Origin: CBDIHH01 sp965279095
GTDB lineage: Bacteria; Pseudomonadota; Alphaproteobacteria; Caulobacterales; Caulobacteraceae
Direction of reading: 5' to 3'
DNA: 64,000 bases
NCBI GenBank assembly: GCA_965279095.1
Contig: CBDIHH010000003.1
Coordinates: forward strand, 310,001 to 374,000
Shown here: piece after piece, positions 24,286-32,666 of the stretch
How the letters are laid out: every line of letters starts with the position of its first letter
Position numbering within the stretch: position 1 is the stretch's first letter
The notes under the pieces: model-generated
Seen by the model: only the letters and a program-made list of their open reading frames with translations
Told to the model about the DNA's origin: nothing
Databases searched by the model: none
Translations under genes and position numbers: made by a program

Positions 24286-25491
24286 ATGGCCTCGGGCATC
24301 AAGGACAAGGTCGCGATCCTCGGCATGGGGTGCGCGCGGTTCGGCGAGCGGTGGGACGCCGACGCCGACACCCTCATGGTCGAGGCCTATCAGGAGGCCA
24401 TCGCCGACGCCGGCATCGACACCTCGCAGATCGACGCCGCCTGGCTGTCGGTGGCGTTCGACGCCATCAACGTGGGGCCGTCGGGCATCCCGGCCTCCAT
24501 GGCCCTGCGGCTGAACAACATCCCCGTCACCAAGGTCGAGAACTACTGCGCCTCGGGCACCGAAGCCTTCCGCGGTGCTGTCTACGCGGTGGCCAGCGGC
24601 GCCTGCGACATCGCCCTGGCGGTGGGGGTGGAGAAGCTGAAGGACGCCGGCTACGGCGGCCTGCCGGTGCGCACCCGGGGGACCATGTTCGACATGGTCG
24701 GGGTGGTCGGCTCGGCGCCGGGCAACTTCGCCCAGCTTGCCGGCGCCTACCGCGCCCGGCACGGGGTGTCGCGCGATGACCTCAAGCGGGCCATGGCCCA
24801 CGTCTCGGTGAAGAGCCACGCCAACGGCGTCAAGAACCCCAAGGCGCATCTGCGCAAGGCCATCGACATGGACACGGTGCTGAACGCCCCGATGATCGCC
24901 GAGCCCCTGGGCCTGTTCGACTGCTGCGGCGTCTCCGACGGCGCCGCCGTGGCCATCGTCACCACTCCCGAGATCGCGCGGGCCCTGGGCAAGACCGACC
25001 TCGTCACCGTCAAGGCGCTGCAGCTGGCCGTCTCCAACGGCTGGGAGCTGCAGGGGGCGGGCTGGGACGGCAGCTATTTTCACACCACGCGCATCGCCGC
25101 TCGCCGCGCCTATGAGGAGGCCGGCGTCACCGACCCCCGCGGCCAGATCAGCCTGATGGAGGTGCACGACTGCTTCTCGGTGACCGAACTGGTGACCATG
25201 GAGGACCTGCACATCAGCCCCGAAGGCGGCGGGGTGAAGGATGTGCTCGACGGGGTGTTCGACGCCGACGGCGCCATCCCCTGCCAGATCGACGGCGGCT
25301 TGAAGTGCTTTGGCCATCCGGTCGGCGCCTCGGGCCTGCGTATGATCTACGAGAACTACCTGCAGATCCTCGGCCGCGCCGGCGAGCGCCAGCGCAGCCA
25401 GCCGCCGGTGCTGGGCCTCTCCCACAACCTTGGCGGCATGCCCAACCAGAACGTGGCGGCCATCGCCATCGTCGGCCTGCAGGGGGCCTGA
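24286..25491 (+). CDS. thiolase family protein (SCP2/Ltp type acyl-CoA C-acyltransferase or aldolase)
   Basis: This 401-residue thiolase-fold protein keeps C88 in VENYCASGTEA, H294 in MEVHDCFSVTELVTMEDL and H344 in KCFGHPVGASG, the residues expected for thiolysis. The ENYCASGTEA block and EVHDCF segment place it in the SCP2-type group rather than the FadA group. Related proteins cleave steroid side chains either by thiolysis or, with a DUF35 partner, by retro-aldol reaction. It follows the HMGCS-like/DUF35 fusion by 23 bases and precedes an acyl-CoA dehydrogenase by 3 bases. The presence of the catalytic Cys favours thiolysis, while the DUF35 partner leaves the aldolase option open. Confidence 0.9.
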   Translation: MASGIKDKVAILGMGCARFGERWDADADTLMVEAYQEAIADAGIDTSQIDAAWLSVAFDAINVGPSGIPASMALRLNNIPVTKVENYCASGTEAFRGAVYAVASGACDIALAVGVEKLKDAGYGGLPVRTRGTMFDMVGVVGSAPGNFAQLAGAYRARHGVSRDDLKRAMAHVSVKSHANGVKNPKAHLRKAIDMDTVLNAPMIAEPLGLFDCCGVSDGAAVAIVTTPEIARALGKTDLVTVKALQLAVSNGWELQGAGWDGSYFHTTRIAARRAYEEAGVTDPRGQISLMEVHDCFSVTELVTMEDLHISPEGGGVKDVLDGVFDADGAIPCQIDGGLKCFGHPVGASGLRMIYENYLQILGRAGERQRSQPPVLGLSHNLGGMPNQNVAAIAIVGLQGA

Positions 25492-25494
25492 CCC

Positions 25495-26658
25495 ATGGAC
25501 GCCGACACCCTGGGAGCGCTGCGCGAGGGCGTGCGCCGCTTCGTGCGCGAACGGCTGGTCCCGCTGGAGGCTTCGGTGTCCGACAACGACGCCGTGCCGC
25601 CCGAGGTGATCGGGGACATGAAACAGCTCGGCCTGTTCGGCCTGACCGTGCCCGAGGCCTACGGCGGCCTCGGCCTCACCGCCGCCGAGGAGGTCGAGGT
25701 GGTGCTGGAGCTGACCTGGGCGGCGGCGGCCTTCCGCTCGATCCTCGGCATCAACATCGGCATCGGCTCGCAGGGCCTGTTGATGGACGGGACCGAGGCG
25801 CAGAAGGCCGAATGGCTGCCGCGCATCGCCTCGGGCGAGATCATCACCAGCTTCTGCCTCACCGAAACGGACTCAGGGTCCGACGCCGCCGCCCTGCGCA
25901 CCCGCGCCGTGCGCGACGGCGACGACTATGTGATCAACGGCTCCAAACGCTACATCACCAATGCCCCCTACGCTGGCCTGTTTATCGTCATGGCCCGCAC
26001 CCACGCCGAGCGCCTGCCCAAGAACGCCCATGTCACTGCCTTCCTGGTCCCGGCCGGCGCCCCCGGCCTGCGGGTGGGGCCCAAGGACCGCAAGATGGGG
26101 CAGAGCGGCGCCCTGTCGGCGGATGTGTATCTCGAGGACGTGCGGGTCCCCGCCAGCGCCATCATCGGCGGCGTGGAGGGCCGAGGCTTCGTCACCGCCA
26201 TGAAGGTGCTCGACCGCGGCCGCCTCGGCGTGGCCACCGCCTGTGTCGGCCAGGGGCGGCGCATCCTTCACGAGGCCCTGAGCTATGCGATGTCCCGTCA
26301 GCAGTTCGGCGAGGCCATCGCCGAGTTCCAGCTCATCCAGGCCATGCTCGCCGACAGCCGCGCCGACCTCTACGCCGCCGAATGCATGGTGCGCGAGACC
26401 GCCCGCCGCTACGACGCCGGCGAGCGGGTGTCGCAGGAGGCCTCCTGCGCCAAAATGTTCTGCTCTGAGATGGTCGGCCGCATCGCCGACCGCGCGGTGC
26501 AGATTCACGGCGGCGCCGGATACATGCGCGACAGCGCCGTGGAGCGCCTGTATCGCGACGTCCGCCTGTTCCGCATCTACGAGGGCACCACCCAGGTCCA
26601 GCAATTGATCATCGCCCGCGACCTGATCCGCCAGGCGAGGGCGGAGGCCGGCGGGTGA
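25495..26658 (+). CDS. acyl-CoA dehydrogenase (canonical)
   Basis: This 387-residue flavoprotein looks like a typical homotetrameric acyl-CoA dehydrogenase. The middle domain has SFCLTETDSGSDAAALRTRA and DGDDYVINGSKRYITNA; the C-terminal domain has IHGGAGYMRDSAVERLYRDV and IYEGTTQVQQLIIARDL, where the Glu matches the catalytic base of medium-chain enzymes. It therefore differs from the two split pairs at 8.8-16.3 kb, which lack this Glu. It sits 3 bases after the thiolase and its stop overlaps the start of the flavin oxidoreductase. It should form the enoyl-CoA for the MaoC hydratase or one of the crotonase enzymes. Confidence 0.93.
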   Translation: MDADTLGALREGVRRFVRERLVPLEASVSDNDAVPPEVIGDMKQLGLFGLTVPEAYGGLGLTAAEEVEVVLELTWAAAAFRSILGINIGIGSQGLLMDGTEAQKAEWLPRIASGEIITSFCLTETDSGSDAAALRTRAVRDGDDYVINGSKRYITNAPYAGLFIVMARTHAERLPKNAHVTAFLVPAGAPGLRVGPKDRKMGQSGALSADVYLEDVRVPASAIIGGVEGRGFVTAMKVLDRGRLGVATACVGQGRRILHEALSYAMSRQQFGEAIAEFQLIQAMLADSRADLYAAECMVRETARRYDAGERVSQEASCAKMFCSEMVGRIADRAVQIHGGAGYMRDSAVERLYRDVRLFRIYEGTTQVQQLIIARDLIRQARAEAGG

Positions 26659-27614
26659 GGGGGCAGGCGTTCGTCGCCGACCTGCAGTCGCGCCTCAGCC
26701 TGCCGGTCATCGCTGCGCCCCTGTTCATCGTCTCCACCCCGGCCCTGTGCCTGGCCCAATGCGCGGCCGGCGTGGTGGGGTCGATCCCGTCGCTCAACGC
26801 CCGGCCGGCCTCGCAGCTCGACGAATGGCTGGACGAGATCACCCAGGGGCTCGCCGCCTGGGATCGGGCCAATCCGTCGCGTCCGGCGGCGCCCTTCGCG
26901 GTCAACCTGATCGTCCACGGCAGCAATGATCGCCTGGACCAGGACCTGGAGGCCTGCGTCCGACGCAAGGTCCCCATGGTGATCACCTCCCTGGGCGCCC
27001 GCGAGGACGTCAACCGCGCCGTCCAGGCCTATGGCGGCGTCACCCTGCATGACGTCATCAACAACCGCTTCGCCCGCAAGGCGATCGAGAAGGGCGCCGA
27101 CGGGCTGATCGCCGTGGCCGCGGGGGCTGGCGGCCATGCGGGGACCACCTCGCCCTTCGCCCTGGTGCGGGAGATCCGCGACTGGTTCGACGGCCCCCTG
27201 GCCCTGTCGGGCGCCATCGCCCACGGCCGCTCAGTGCTGGCGGCCCAGGCCCTGGGCGCCGACTTCGCCTATATCGGTTCGGCCTTCATCGCCACCGACG
27301 AGGCCAACGCCCCCGAGGCCTACAAGCGGATGGTGGAGCAGGGCGCCGCGGCCGACATCGTCTACACGAGCCGGTTCACCGGGGTGCATGGCAACTACCT
27401 GCGCGGCTCCATCGCGGCGGCGGGCCTGGATCCGGACGACCCGGCCGGCGCGGAACCCGGGGACCTGAGCTTCGGCCGTGACCGCCCCAAGGCCTGGCGC
27501 GATGTCTGGGGGGCCGGGCAGGGGATCGGGGCCGTGCGCGCCACCGTTCCTGCCCGGGCGGTGGTGGCCCGCCTGGCCGGGGAATACCGCGCGGCTCGGG
27601 ACGCCCTGCCCTAG
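26655..27614 (+). CDS. NAD(P)H-dependent flavin oxidoreductase (nitronate monooxygenase family)
   Basis: This 319-residue protein has the TIM-barrel flavin fold of the nitronate monooxygenase/2-nitropropane dioxygenase family: LPVIAAPLFIVSTPALCLAQ at the N-terminus, VAAGAGGHAGTTSPFALVRE and FDGPLALSGAIAHGRSVLAA in the FMN-phosphate region. It starts with GTG overlapping the stop of the upstream gene (GTGA). In a catabolic setting a related mycobacterial protein, IpdC, acts on steroid ring-derived CoA thioesters, so an oxidoreductase role on a CoA intermediate is more likely here than nitronate detoxification; that is inference from context. Its TAG stop shares the palindrome CTAG with the convergent enoyl-CoA hydratase. 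Confidence 0.85.
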   Translation: MRGQAFVADLQSRLSLPVIAAPLFIVSTPALCLAQCAAGVVGSIPSLNARPASQLDEWLDEITQGLAAWDRANPSRPAAPFAVNLIVHGSNDRLDQDLEACVRRKVPMVITSLGAREDVNRAVQAYGGVTLHDVINNRFARKAIEKGADGLIAVAAGAGGHAGTTSPFALVREIRDWFDGPLALSGAIAHGRSVLAAQALGADFAYIGSAFIATDEANAPEAYKRMVEQGAAADIVYTSRFTGVHGNYLRGSIAAAGLDPDDPAGAEPGDLSFGRDRPKAWRDVWGAGQGIGAVRATVPARAVVARLAGEYRAARDALP

Positions 27615-28414
27615 CGGCCGATGAACAGCGGCGGCCGCTTGTCCATGAAGGCGCGGGCGGCCTCGGCATGGTCCTGCGTGTTCATCGACATCATCTCGAA
27701 GGCGATGGAGGCGTCGAGCACGGTGTTCATCTGCTCCTTGAGCAGCCGGTTCACCGACAACTTGGTCCATTGCACCGCCAGGGGCGGCAGGGCGGCCAGC
27801 TCCTCCGCCAGGGCCAAGGCCTTGCCCATGACCGCCTCGGCCGGCTCGACATGGTTGAGGAGTCCCAGGGCGTGCGCCTCGGCGCCGCTGACCAGCCGGC
27901 CGCGCATCAGGAACTCCTTCGCCCGGTTGGGGCCGATCAGCAGGGGCCAGATCACCGCCCCGCCGTCCCCCGCCACCAGGCCCACATTGACATGGGTGTC
28001 GCCGAACTTGGCGGTCTGCGAGATCACGCCGATGTCGGCGAACAGGGCCAGGGTGGCGGCCAGGCCGGTGGCGTGGCCATTGACCGCCGCGATGATCGGC
28101 TGGGGCGTGTCGAGCAGGGCGGCGAACAGCCGCCGGGTCATCGGCGGCAGCTTCAATGAATGGGCGAAGCCTTCAGGGGTGCCGGCCCGGCTGGCCATGG
28201 CGGCGATATCGCCCCCCGTCGAGAAGGTCGACCCCGCCCCGGTCAGGATGATCGCCCGCACGCTGCTGTCGGCGGCGAGATCCAGCCAGATTCGCTCGAG
28301 CTCCGCGTGCATGGCCAGGTCGATGGCGTTGCGCTGATCCGGCCGGTTGAGCGTCACGACGGCGATGGCGCCGGTCTGCGCGATCGCCAAGCTCTCATAC
28401 CCGTCGTAGGCCAT
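27611..28414 (-). CDS. enoyl-CoA hydratase/isomerase family protein
   Basis: This 267-residue crotonase has VVTLNRPDQRNAIDLAMH, the oxyanion segments GSTFSTGGDIAAMASR and AAVNGHATGLAATLALFADI, and DTHVNVGLVAGDGGAVIWPL. In the catalytic segments the hydratase glutamates are not evident (the positions read AATLAL and NVGLVAGDG), so it may be an isomerase, hydrolase or retro-aldol-type member rather than a standard hydratase. The start at 28414 is chosen from the preceding GGAGGAA. It is divergent from the LysR regulator and convergent with the flavin oxidoreductase operon, so the regulator may control it. Confidence 0.87.
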   Translation of the reverse strand: MAYDGYESLAIAQTGAIAVVTLNRPDQRNAIDLAMHAELERIWLDLAADSSVRAIILTGAGSTFSTGGDIAAMASRAGTPEGFAHSLKLPPMTRRLFAALLDTPQPIIAAVNGHATGLAATLALFADIGVISQTAKFGDTHVNVGLVAGDGGAVIWPLLIGPNRAKEFLMRGRLVSGAEAHALGLLNHVEPAEAVMGKALALAEELAALPPLAVQWTKLSVNRLLKEQMNTVLDASIAFEMMSMNTQDHAEAARAFMDKRPPLFIGR

Positions 28415-28510
28415 GGCTTCCTCCCCAACCAATATTTGCGCCGTCGTCGGCCAGGGTTGCGCCAACGCCCCCATTTCCGTTGCAAACTAATGTGTTGGCG
28501 GTACAATGCC

Positions 28511-28527
28511 CCCAATAAAAAATTGGG
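28511..28527. promoter_or_regulatory. A/T-centred inverted repeat upstream of lysR
   Basis: CCCAAT and ATTGGG form a perfect 6-base inverted repeat around AAAAA. It lies 18 bases before the likely start of the LysR-type regulator, inside the gap shared with the divergent enoyl-CoA hydratase. LysR proteins usually bind such dyads near their own promoter, so this is a candidate autoregulatory site. Confidence 0.4.
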
Positions 28528-28544
28528 TGGAAACGGAACAGACG

Positions 28545-29447
28545 ATGCGACGCATGCTGCCGCCGCTGAATCCGCTGCGCGCTTTCGAGGCCGCGGGTCG
28601 GCATGTGAGCTTTACCAGGGCCGCCGAGGAACTGAACGTCACCCAGACGGCGGTCAGCCGCCAGGTGGCGGTCCTCGAGGGCTACCTCAGGCTCAAGCTG
28701 TTCGAGCGACACAACTCCGACCTCGTGCTCACCGATGCGGGCCGCAGCTACCTGCAGTCGATCCAGCCGGCCCTGGAGATGGTCTCCGAGGCCACCGAGA
28801 TCATTCGCGGCCGGGCCACCAATGTCCTGAAGGTGCGGGTCTATCTCACCTTCGCCCTGCGCTGGCTGCTGCCCCGTCTGCACAACTTCCGCGAAGCCCA
28901 TCCGGACATCGACATCAGCCTGACCACCCTGCTGGTCCGCGCGGACTTCGAGCGCGACGACGTCGATGTGAACATCTGCCATGGGGACGGCGCCTGGCCG
29001 ACCGTGGCGGCGACCCAGATCTTCGAGGACAATATCACCCCCGTCTGCCATCCGCGGCTGCTGCTGGGCGACAACGCCCCCAAGACCCCGGCCGATCTGC
29101 GCCGCCAGACCCTGCTGCACTCGCGCAATCGCGACGAGGATTGGCCCGAATGGTTCCGCTTCGCCGGCGCCGACGCCCGCCAGGTCAAGGGGCTGACCCT
29201 GGAAACCTCCAGCCTGGTCTATGAGGCCGCCAAACAGGGTCTCGGCTTCGCCATCGGCCAGGTGCGCCTGTTGCAAGACGATCTGGCCCGGGGCGAACTG
29301 GTGGCGCCCTTCCCCGTGCTGAAGCGGCCGACCGGCTACTACATCCTGCATCGCCAGGGGCGGCTGGAGCCGAAGACCCGCCTGTTCACCGCCTGGGTGC
29401 TGGCCGAGGCCGCCGCCGAGCGGGAGGCCCTGGCGGCCGCCGCGTAG
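28545..29447 (+). CDS. LysR-family transcriptional regulator (GcvA-like)
   Basis: This 300-residue regulator has an N-terminal winged helix (LPPLNPLRAFEAAGRHVSFT, then AAEELNVTQTAVSRQVAVLE) that is the typical LysR DNA-binding region, closest in style to GcvA-type members. The effector domain follows from about residue 90 (RVYLTFALRWLLPRLHNFRE). The ATG at 28545 is used because the LysR domain starts shortly after it; upstream in-frame starts at 28506 lack a ribosome site. It is at the end of the catabolic island, divergent from an enoyl-CoA hydratase gene, and is the only dedicated regulator in the island. Its effector is likely to be a pathway acid or CoA ester. Confidence 0.92.
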   Translation: MRRMLPPLNPLRAFEAAGRHVSFTRAAEELNVTQTAVSRQVAVLEGYLRLKLFERHNSDLVLTDAGRSYLQSIQPALEMVSEATEIIRGRATNVLKVRVYLTFALRWLLPRLHNFREAHPDIDISLTTLLVRADFERDDVDVNICHGDGAWPTVAATQIFEDNITPVCHPRLLLGDNAPKTPADLRRQTLLHSRNRDEDWPEWFRFAGADARQVKGLTLETSSLVYEAAKQGLGFAIGQVRLLQDDLARGELVAPFPVLKRPTGYYILHRQGRLEPKTRLFTAWVLAEAAAEREALAAAA

Positions 29448-29484
29448 GTCGAGTTTGCTTCAGACAGAATCGCTCAACCCCACT

Positions 29485-29575
29485 CCGAGCTTCCCGGCGA
29501 AAGCCGGGACCCAGATCCTAAAGCGCTGACGTCGAACCATATGATCTGGGCCCCGGCGTTCGCCGGGGTGATCGG
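29485..29575. repeat. composite palindromic intergenic repeat, family A copy 1
   Basis: Two arms of about 35 bases pair with each other, and each arm contains its own small hairpin (CCCGGCGAAAGCCGGG on the left, CCCCGGCGTTCGCCGGGG on the right) followed by a CCAGATC / GATCTGG block. The outer ends read CCGAGC and GATCGG. The element lies between the convergent LysR gene and the five-repeat secreted protein gene. The same architecture and core words recur near 55.6 kb and 62.3 kb. Confidence 0.88.
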
Positions 29576-29671
29576 AAATTGGTTTGGGTTTGGTCCGACT
29601 GACGGCAAGCCGCGCTAGGGCGACCGGCGAGGAAAGCTGCGGCTCGTCAGGTCCTTCAAGAAACGATCACG

Positions 29672-29703
29672 AAAAAGCCCGCCGGGATCGCTCCCGGCGG
29701 GCT
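29672..29703 (-). terminator. rho-independent terminator of the five-repeat protein gene
   Basis: On the minus strand a 12-base perfect stem (AGCCCGCCGGGA paired with TCCCGGCGGGCT) with a 4-base loop is followed by TTTTT. It lies 24 bases after the stop codon of the secreted cysteine-repeat protein. Confidence 0.9.
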
Positions 29704-29727
29704 TGGTCGTCTTGGCGGAAGGCCGCC

Positions 29728-31095
29728 CTACGGCAGCTTGCAGCCGCCGCCGATGGCCTTGGCGGCGTCGCAGGTCATGACCTGCAGGATGCCGTCGGAG
29801 CCCTTGTTGAACACGGCCACCATGCCGGGCGCGCCCGTGCACTTGATCTCGACCACGTCCTGCTGGTCGGCCGTCTGACCGATGCCGCGGGTCTCAGCGA
29901 CCTGGCAGGCCTTACCCTTGTTCTCCAGCTGGTTGATCAGCTTGGGGAACACGGCCTGCTTCTTGGAGAGCTTGCAGGTCTGGTTGCGGGCTTCGGAGCG
30001 GATGCAGTTGTAGGTCTCGCCCTTCTGGCCGGCGCTGACCGGGAGCAGGGCGAAGGCGCCGTCCTCGCGGTCCGAGCAGGCCAGCTCCACCACTTCGCGG
30101 CCGTTGGGGCCGTCGAGGCCGAGGCTGCGATACTTGGAGACGTTGCAGGCGAAACCGATTTCCTTGGCCTTGGCGTTGTAGAGGTTCACGTCCTCGGTGT
30201 CGCCGGCCACGGCGGTCTGGGTCAGGGTGCAGCCGCCGGCGATGGGTTCGGCGCGGGCGCAGTCGATGGCGCGGGTGAAGGCGCCGCTCTTTTCGGTCTC
30301 CAGCATGTAGCCGGACTTGCCGTCGGCGCAGCCCACTTCATAGAAGTCGCCGCCGGCGGTCTTGGTGGCGACCCAGCGTCCGTCCGTCACCTGGCAGCTG
30401 GGACGACCGGCCTTGGCGGCCATGGCGGTGATGGACTGCACGGCCGCGGCCTTGCTGTAGTACTGGCACTGGCCGCCGTCGCGCGACATGATCTTGAGGC
30501 AGTTGTCGGCGCTCAGCTTCTCGGTGGAGCCGGCTTGCGGCACCGTGACCAGGGACGCCTGGCCGTCGGCGCAGCCGACCTCATAGACGTCAACCTTGCT
30601 GGTGGCGCTGGCGCCCACCCAGCGGGCCTTGTCGACGGCGCAGGTCACGCCGGCGGACTTCACCGAGGCCATGATCCCCTGCTTGGGATCGGCGTTGGCG
30701 GGCAGCTTGCAGGTGGTGGCGCCGGTCTTCTTCTTGCCGTCCGGGCCGGGCTGGTCGGCCACGGTCTGCAGCACCAGGCAGCTGATCGGGGTCGGGGTCG
30801 GGTTGCCGATCACATAGCCGCTGCCGTCCTGGCAGGCGACCTCATAGACCTTGCTCTTGACCTTCTTGCCGTCGGGTCCCTTGTCGTTGCTTTCGCCCAG
30901 GAAGCTGGCGTCGGACAGGACGCAGCTGGACAGGCCATGCACGCTGAGGGCCGCCGGCGCCTCGGCCATGCCGGCCGTGCGGGTCTTGGCCAGGGCCGCG
31001 TCGGCCGCCTTGTTCGGCTTGCCCTGCGCAAAGGCCGCCGACGGCGACAGAATGGCGACAGCCAGAGCGGCCGCCAGACCGATACCGATTTTCAT
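29728..31095 (-). CDS. secreted protein of five tandem four-cysteine repeats
   Basis: This 455-residue protein has a signal peptide (about residues 1-23, cleaved after AFA). The mature part consists of five repeats of about 80 residues. All 20 cysteines fall in the pattern C-x21/23-C-x22/23-C-x9/10-C: 152-175-199-210, 234-256-279-289, 317-340-364-374 and 397-419-442-452, with a looser first repeat at 58-88-106-129. The second cysteine of each repeat sits in a YEVGCADG-like segment (YEVACQDG, YEVGCADG twice, VVELACSD, VVEIKCTG). Two disulfides per repeat are likely, so it is probably a rigid periplasmic or exported protein. I do not recognise its function. The ATG at 31095 opens the signal peptide and follows CAGGAGAG; a perfect terminator follows the gene. 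Confidence 0.85.
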   Translation of the reverse strand: MKIGIGLAAALAVAILSPSAAFAQGKPNKAADAALAKTRTAGMAEAPAALSVHGLSSCVLSDASFLGESNDKGPDGKKVKSKVYEVACQDGSGYVIGNPTPTPISCLVLQTVADQPGPDGKKKTGATTCKLPANADPKQGIMASVKSAGVTCAVDKARWVGASATSKVDVYEVGCADGQASLVTVPQAGSTEKLSADNCLKIMSRDGGQCQYYSKAAAVQSITAMAAKAGRPSCQVTDGRWVATKTAGGDFYEVGCADGKSGYMLETEKSGAFTRAIDCARAEPIAGGCTLTQTAVAGDTEDVNLYNAKAKEIGFACNVSKYRSLGLDGPNGREVVELACSDREDGAFALLPVSAGQKGETYNCIRSEARNQTCKLSKKQAVFPKLINQLENKGKACQVAETRGIGQTADQQDVVEIKCTGAPGMVAVFNKGSDGILQVMTCDAAKAIGGGCKLP

Positions 31096-31199
31096 CGAGA
31101 TGCTCTCCTGGGTGATTTTTCGGCAGCATAAGCGCCGGTATTTGTTAGGGGTCAAGATCGTCAAGCAGGATGGCCTAACTGTGGCGGGCGCGGGTCCGC

Positions 31200-32462
31200 T
31201 CAGACGAGCCTATCCGCCTTGCGGAGCGCCGGGAAAAGGCGCGCCCACAGGCCGGTGACGACCAGGGACCCGACGCCGCCGAACACCACGGCCCCCACGG
31301 GCCCGAGGAAGCGGGCGACGATGCCGCTCTCGAACTCGCCAAGCTCATTGGACGCGCCGATGAACAGGGTGGACACCGCCGAGACCCGGCCGCGCATGAT
31401 GTCTGGCGTCGCGATCTGCACCAGGCTGTGGCGGATGAACACCGACACCATGTCCGCCGCGCCGAGAATCACCAGCGAGAGCACCGACAGCAGGAAGGAC
31501 CGCGAGAAGGCGAATACCAGGGTCATCACGCCGAAGGCCGCCACCGCCAGGAACATGCGCAGCCCGGCCTTGTGGCGGATCGGCCTGACCGCCAGGTAGC
31601 CGGCGACCACCATGGCCCCGATGGCGGGGGCCGAGCGCAGGATGCCGAAGCCTTCCGGGCCGACCTGCAGGATGTCCTTGGCGAAGACGGGCAGCAGGGC
31701 GGTGGCCCCGCCCAGCAGCACCGCGAACAGGTCCAGCGATATGGCCCCCAGCACGATCTTATTGCCCCAGACATAGCCCAGGCCTTCCTTGATCAGGGCG
31801 ACACGCGAGCGGCCAGGCTGGAAGGCGGGGCGGGTGTTGGCTCGGATCAGCAGCATGCTGATGCCCGCCACCCCATAGAAACCCAGGCAGACGGCGTAAC
31901 CGACCGCCGGCGAGATCGCGCACAGAAGTCCGCCGATCGCCGGGCCGATGATGCTGGCCGACTGCTGGGCCAGGGAACTGGCGGCGATGGCGCGTGGCAG
32001 CATCTCGATGGGCACCAGCATGGGCGCCAGGGAGGCGGCGCTGGGGGCGAAGAAGGCGCGGGCGCAGCCGAACAGGGCGGCGGCGACGAAGATCGGCCAC
32101 AGGGTGTCGGCGCCCCAGATCGAATGGGCGGCCAGGGCCGCCACCGTGGCGGCCTCCAGCGTCAGGCATGCGACCACGATGAGTCGCCGGTCGTGGCGGT
32201 CGGCGGTCTCGCCGGCGGTCAGGGTCAGGGCGAACAGCGGCAGGAACTGGGCCAGGCCGATCATGCCCACGGCGAAGGCCGCCTCCTGCACCGACGAGGT
32301 GCGGCGGGCCAGCTCATAGACCTCCCAGGCGATGATCACCGCCTGGGCGGTGGAGGCGAGGGTCCCGAAGAACCGGCCGAACCAGTAGAGGGCGTATTGC
32401 GGGCGTCGGAACAGCGACAGGAGACTGGCGGACGCGGCCGGCGGGGCGGGAGATTCGGACAT
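31200..32462 (-). CDS. MFS transporter (EntS/TetR-export-like)
   Basis: This 420-residue integral membrane protein has twelve predicted hydrophobic segments, starting with RRPQYALYWFGRFFGTLAST and LPLFALTLTAGETADRHDRR (the loop 2-3 motif, as in EntS-like exporters). The second half contains VLLGGATALLPVFAKDILQV and IRHSLVQIATPDIMRGRVSA, which are typical of the MFS_3 group of small-molecule exporters. The ATG at 32462 is chosen as the family start; the frame stays open upstream across a GNAT gene on the opposite strand. It is divergent from that acetyltransferase with about 200 bases between. Substrate unknown. Confidence 0.9.
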   Translation of the reverse strand: MSESPAPPAASASLLSLFRRPQYALYWFGRFFGTLASTAQAVIIAWEVYELARRTSSVQEAAFAVGMIGLAQFLPLFALTLTAGETADRHDRRLIVVACLTLEAATVAALAAHSIWGADTLWPIFVAAALFGCARAFFAPSAASLAPMLVPIEMLPRAIAASSLAQQSASIIGPAIGGLLCAISPAVGYAVCLGFYGVAGISMLLIRANTRPAFQPGRSRVALIKEGLGYVWGNKIVLGAISLDLFAVLLGGATALLPVFAKDILQVGPEGFGILRSAPAIGAMVVAGYLAVRPIRHKAGLRMFLAVAAFGVMTLVFAFSRSFLLSVLSLVILGAADMVSVFIRHSLVQIATPDIMRGRVSAVSTLFIGASNELGEFESGIVARFLGPVGAVVFGGVGSLVVTGLWARLFPALRKADRLV

Positions 32463-32666
32463 GTGCCGGGCACCTTGGCGGCGCGGCCGCCTCCGGACAA
32501 CCTCCGATCGCACCTGCCATTGACGCGACCGGTCGCTGGCTCTAGGCGCTGGACCTGCGTACGACCCGGGTCCCGCGGAACGGTTGCGCCCATCGTCCGT
32601 TGCCCTGGCCCCCTTGCCCTCCGGGCGGTCGGATTGTCCGTCGCCCCTACAGCCCCCGTCTCGCCC

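Noticed and set aside
29584..31131. Plus-strand open frame of 515 codons opposite the cysteine-repeat protein
   Set aside because: The minus-strand frame has a signal peptide, regular cysteine repeats, a ribosome site and a terminator; the plus frame is low-complexity.
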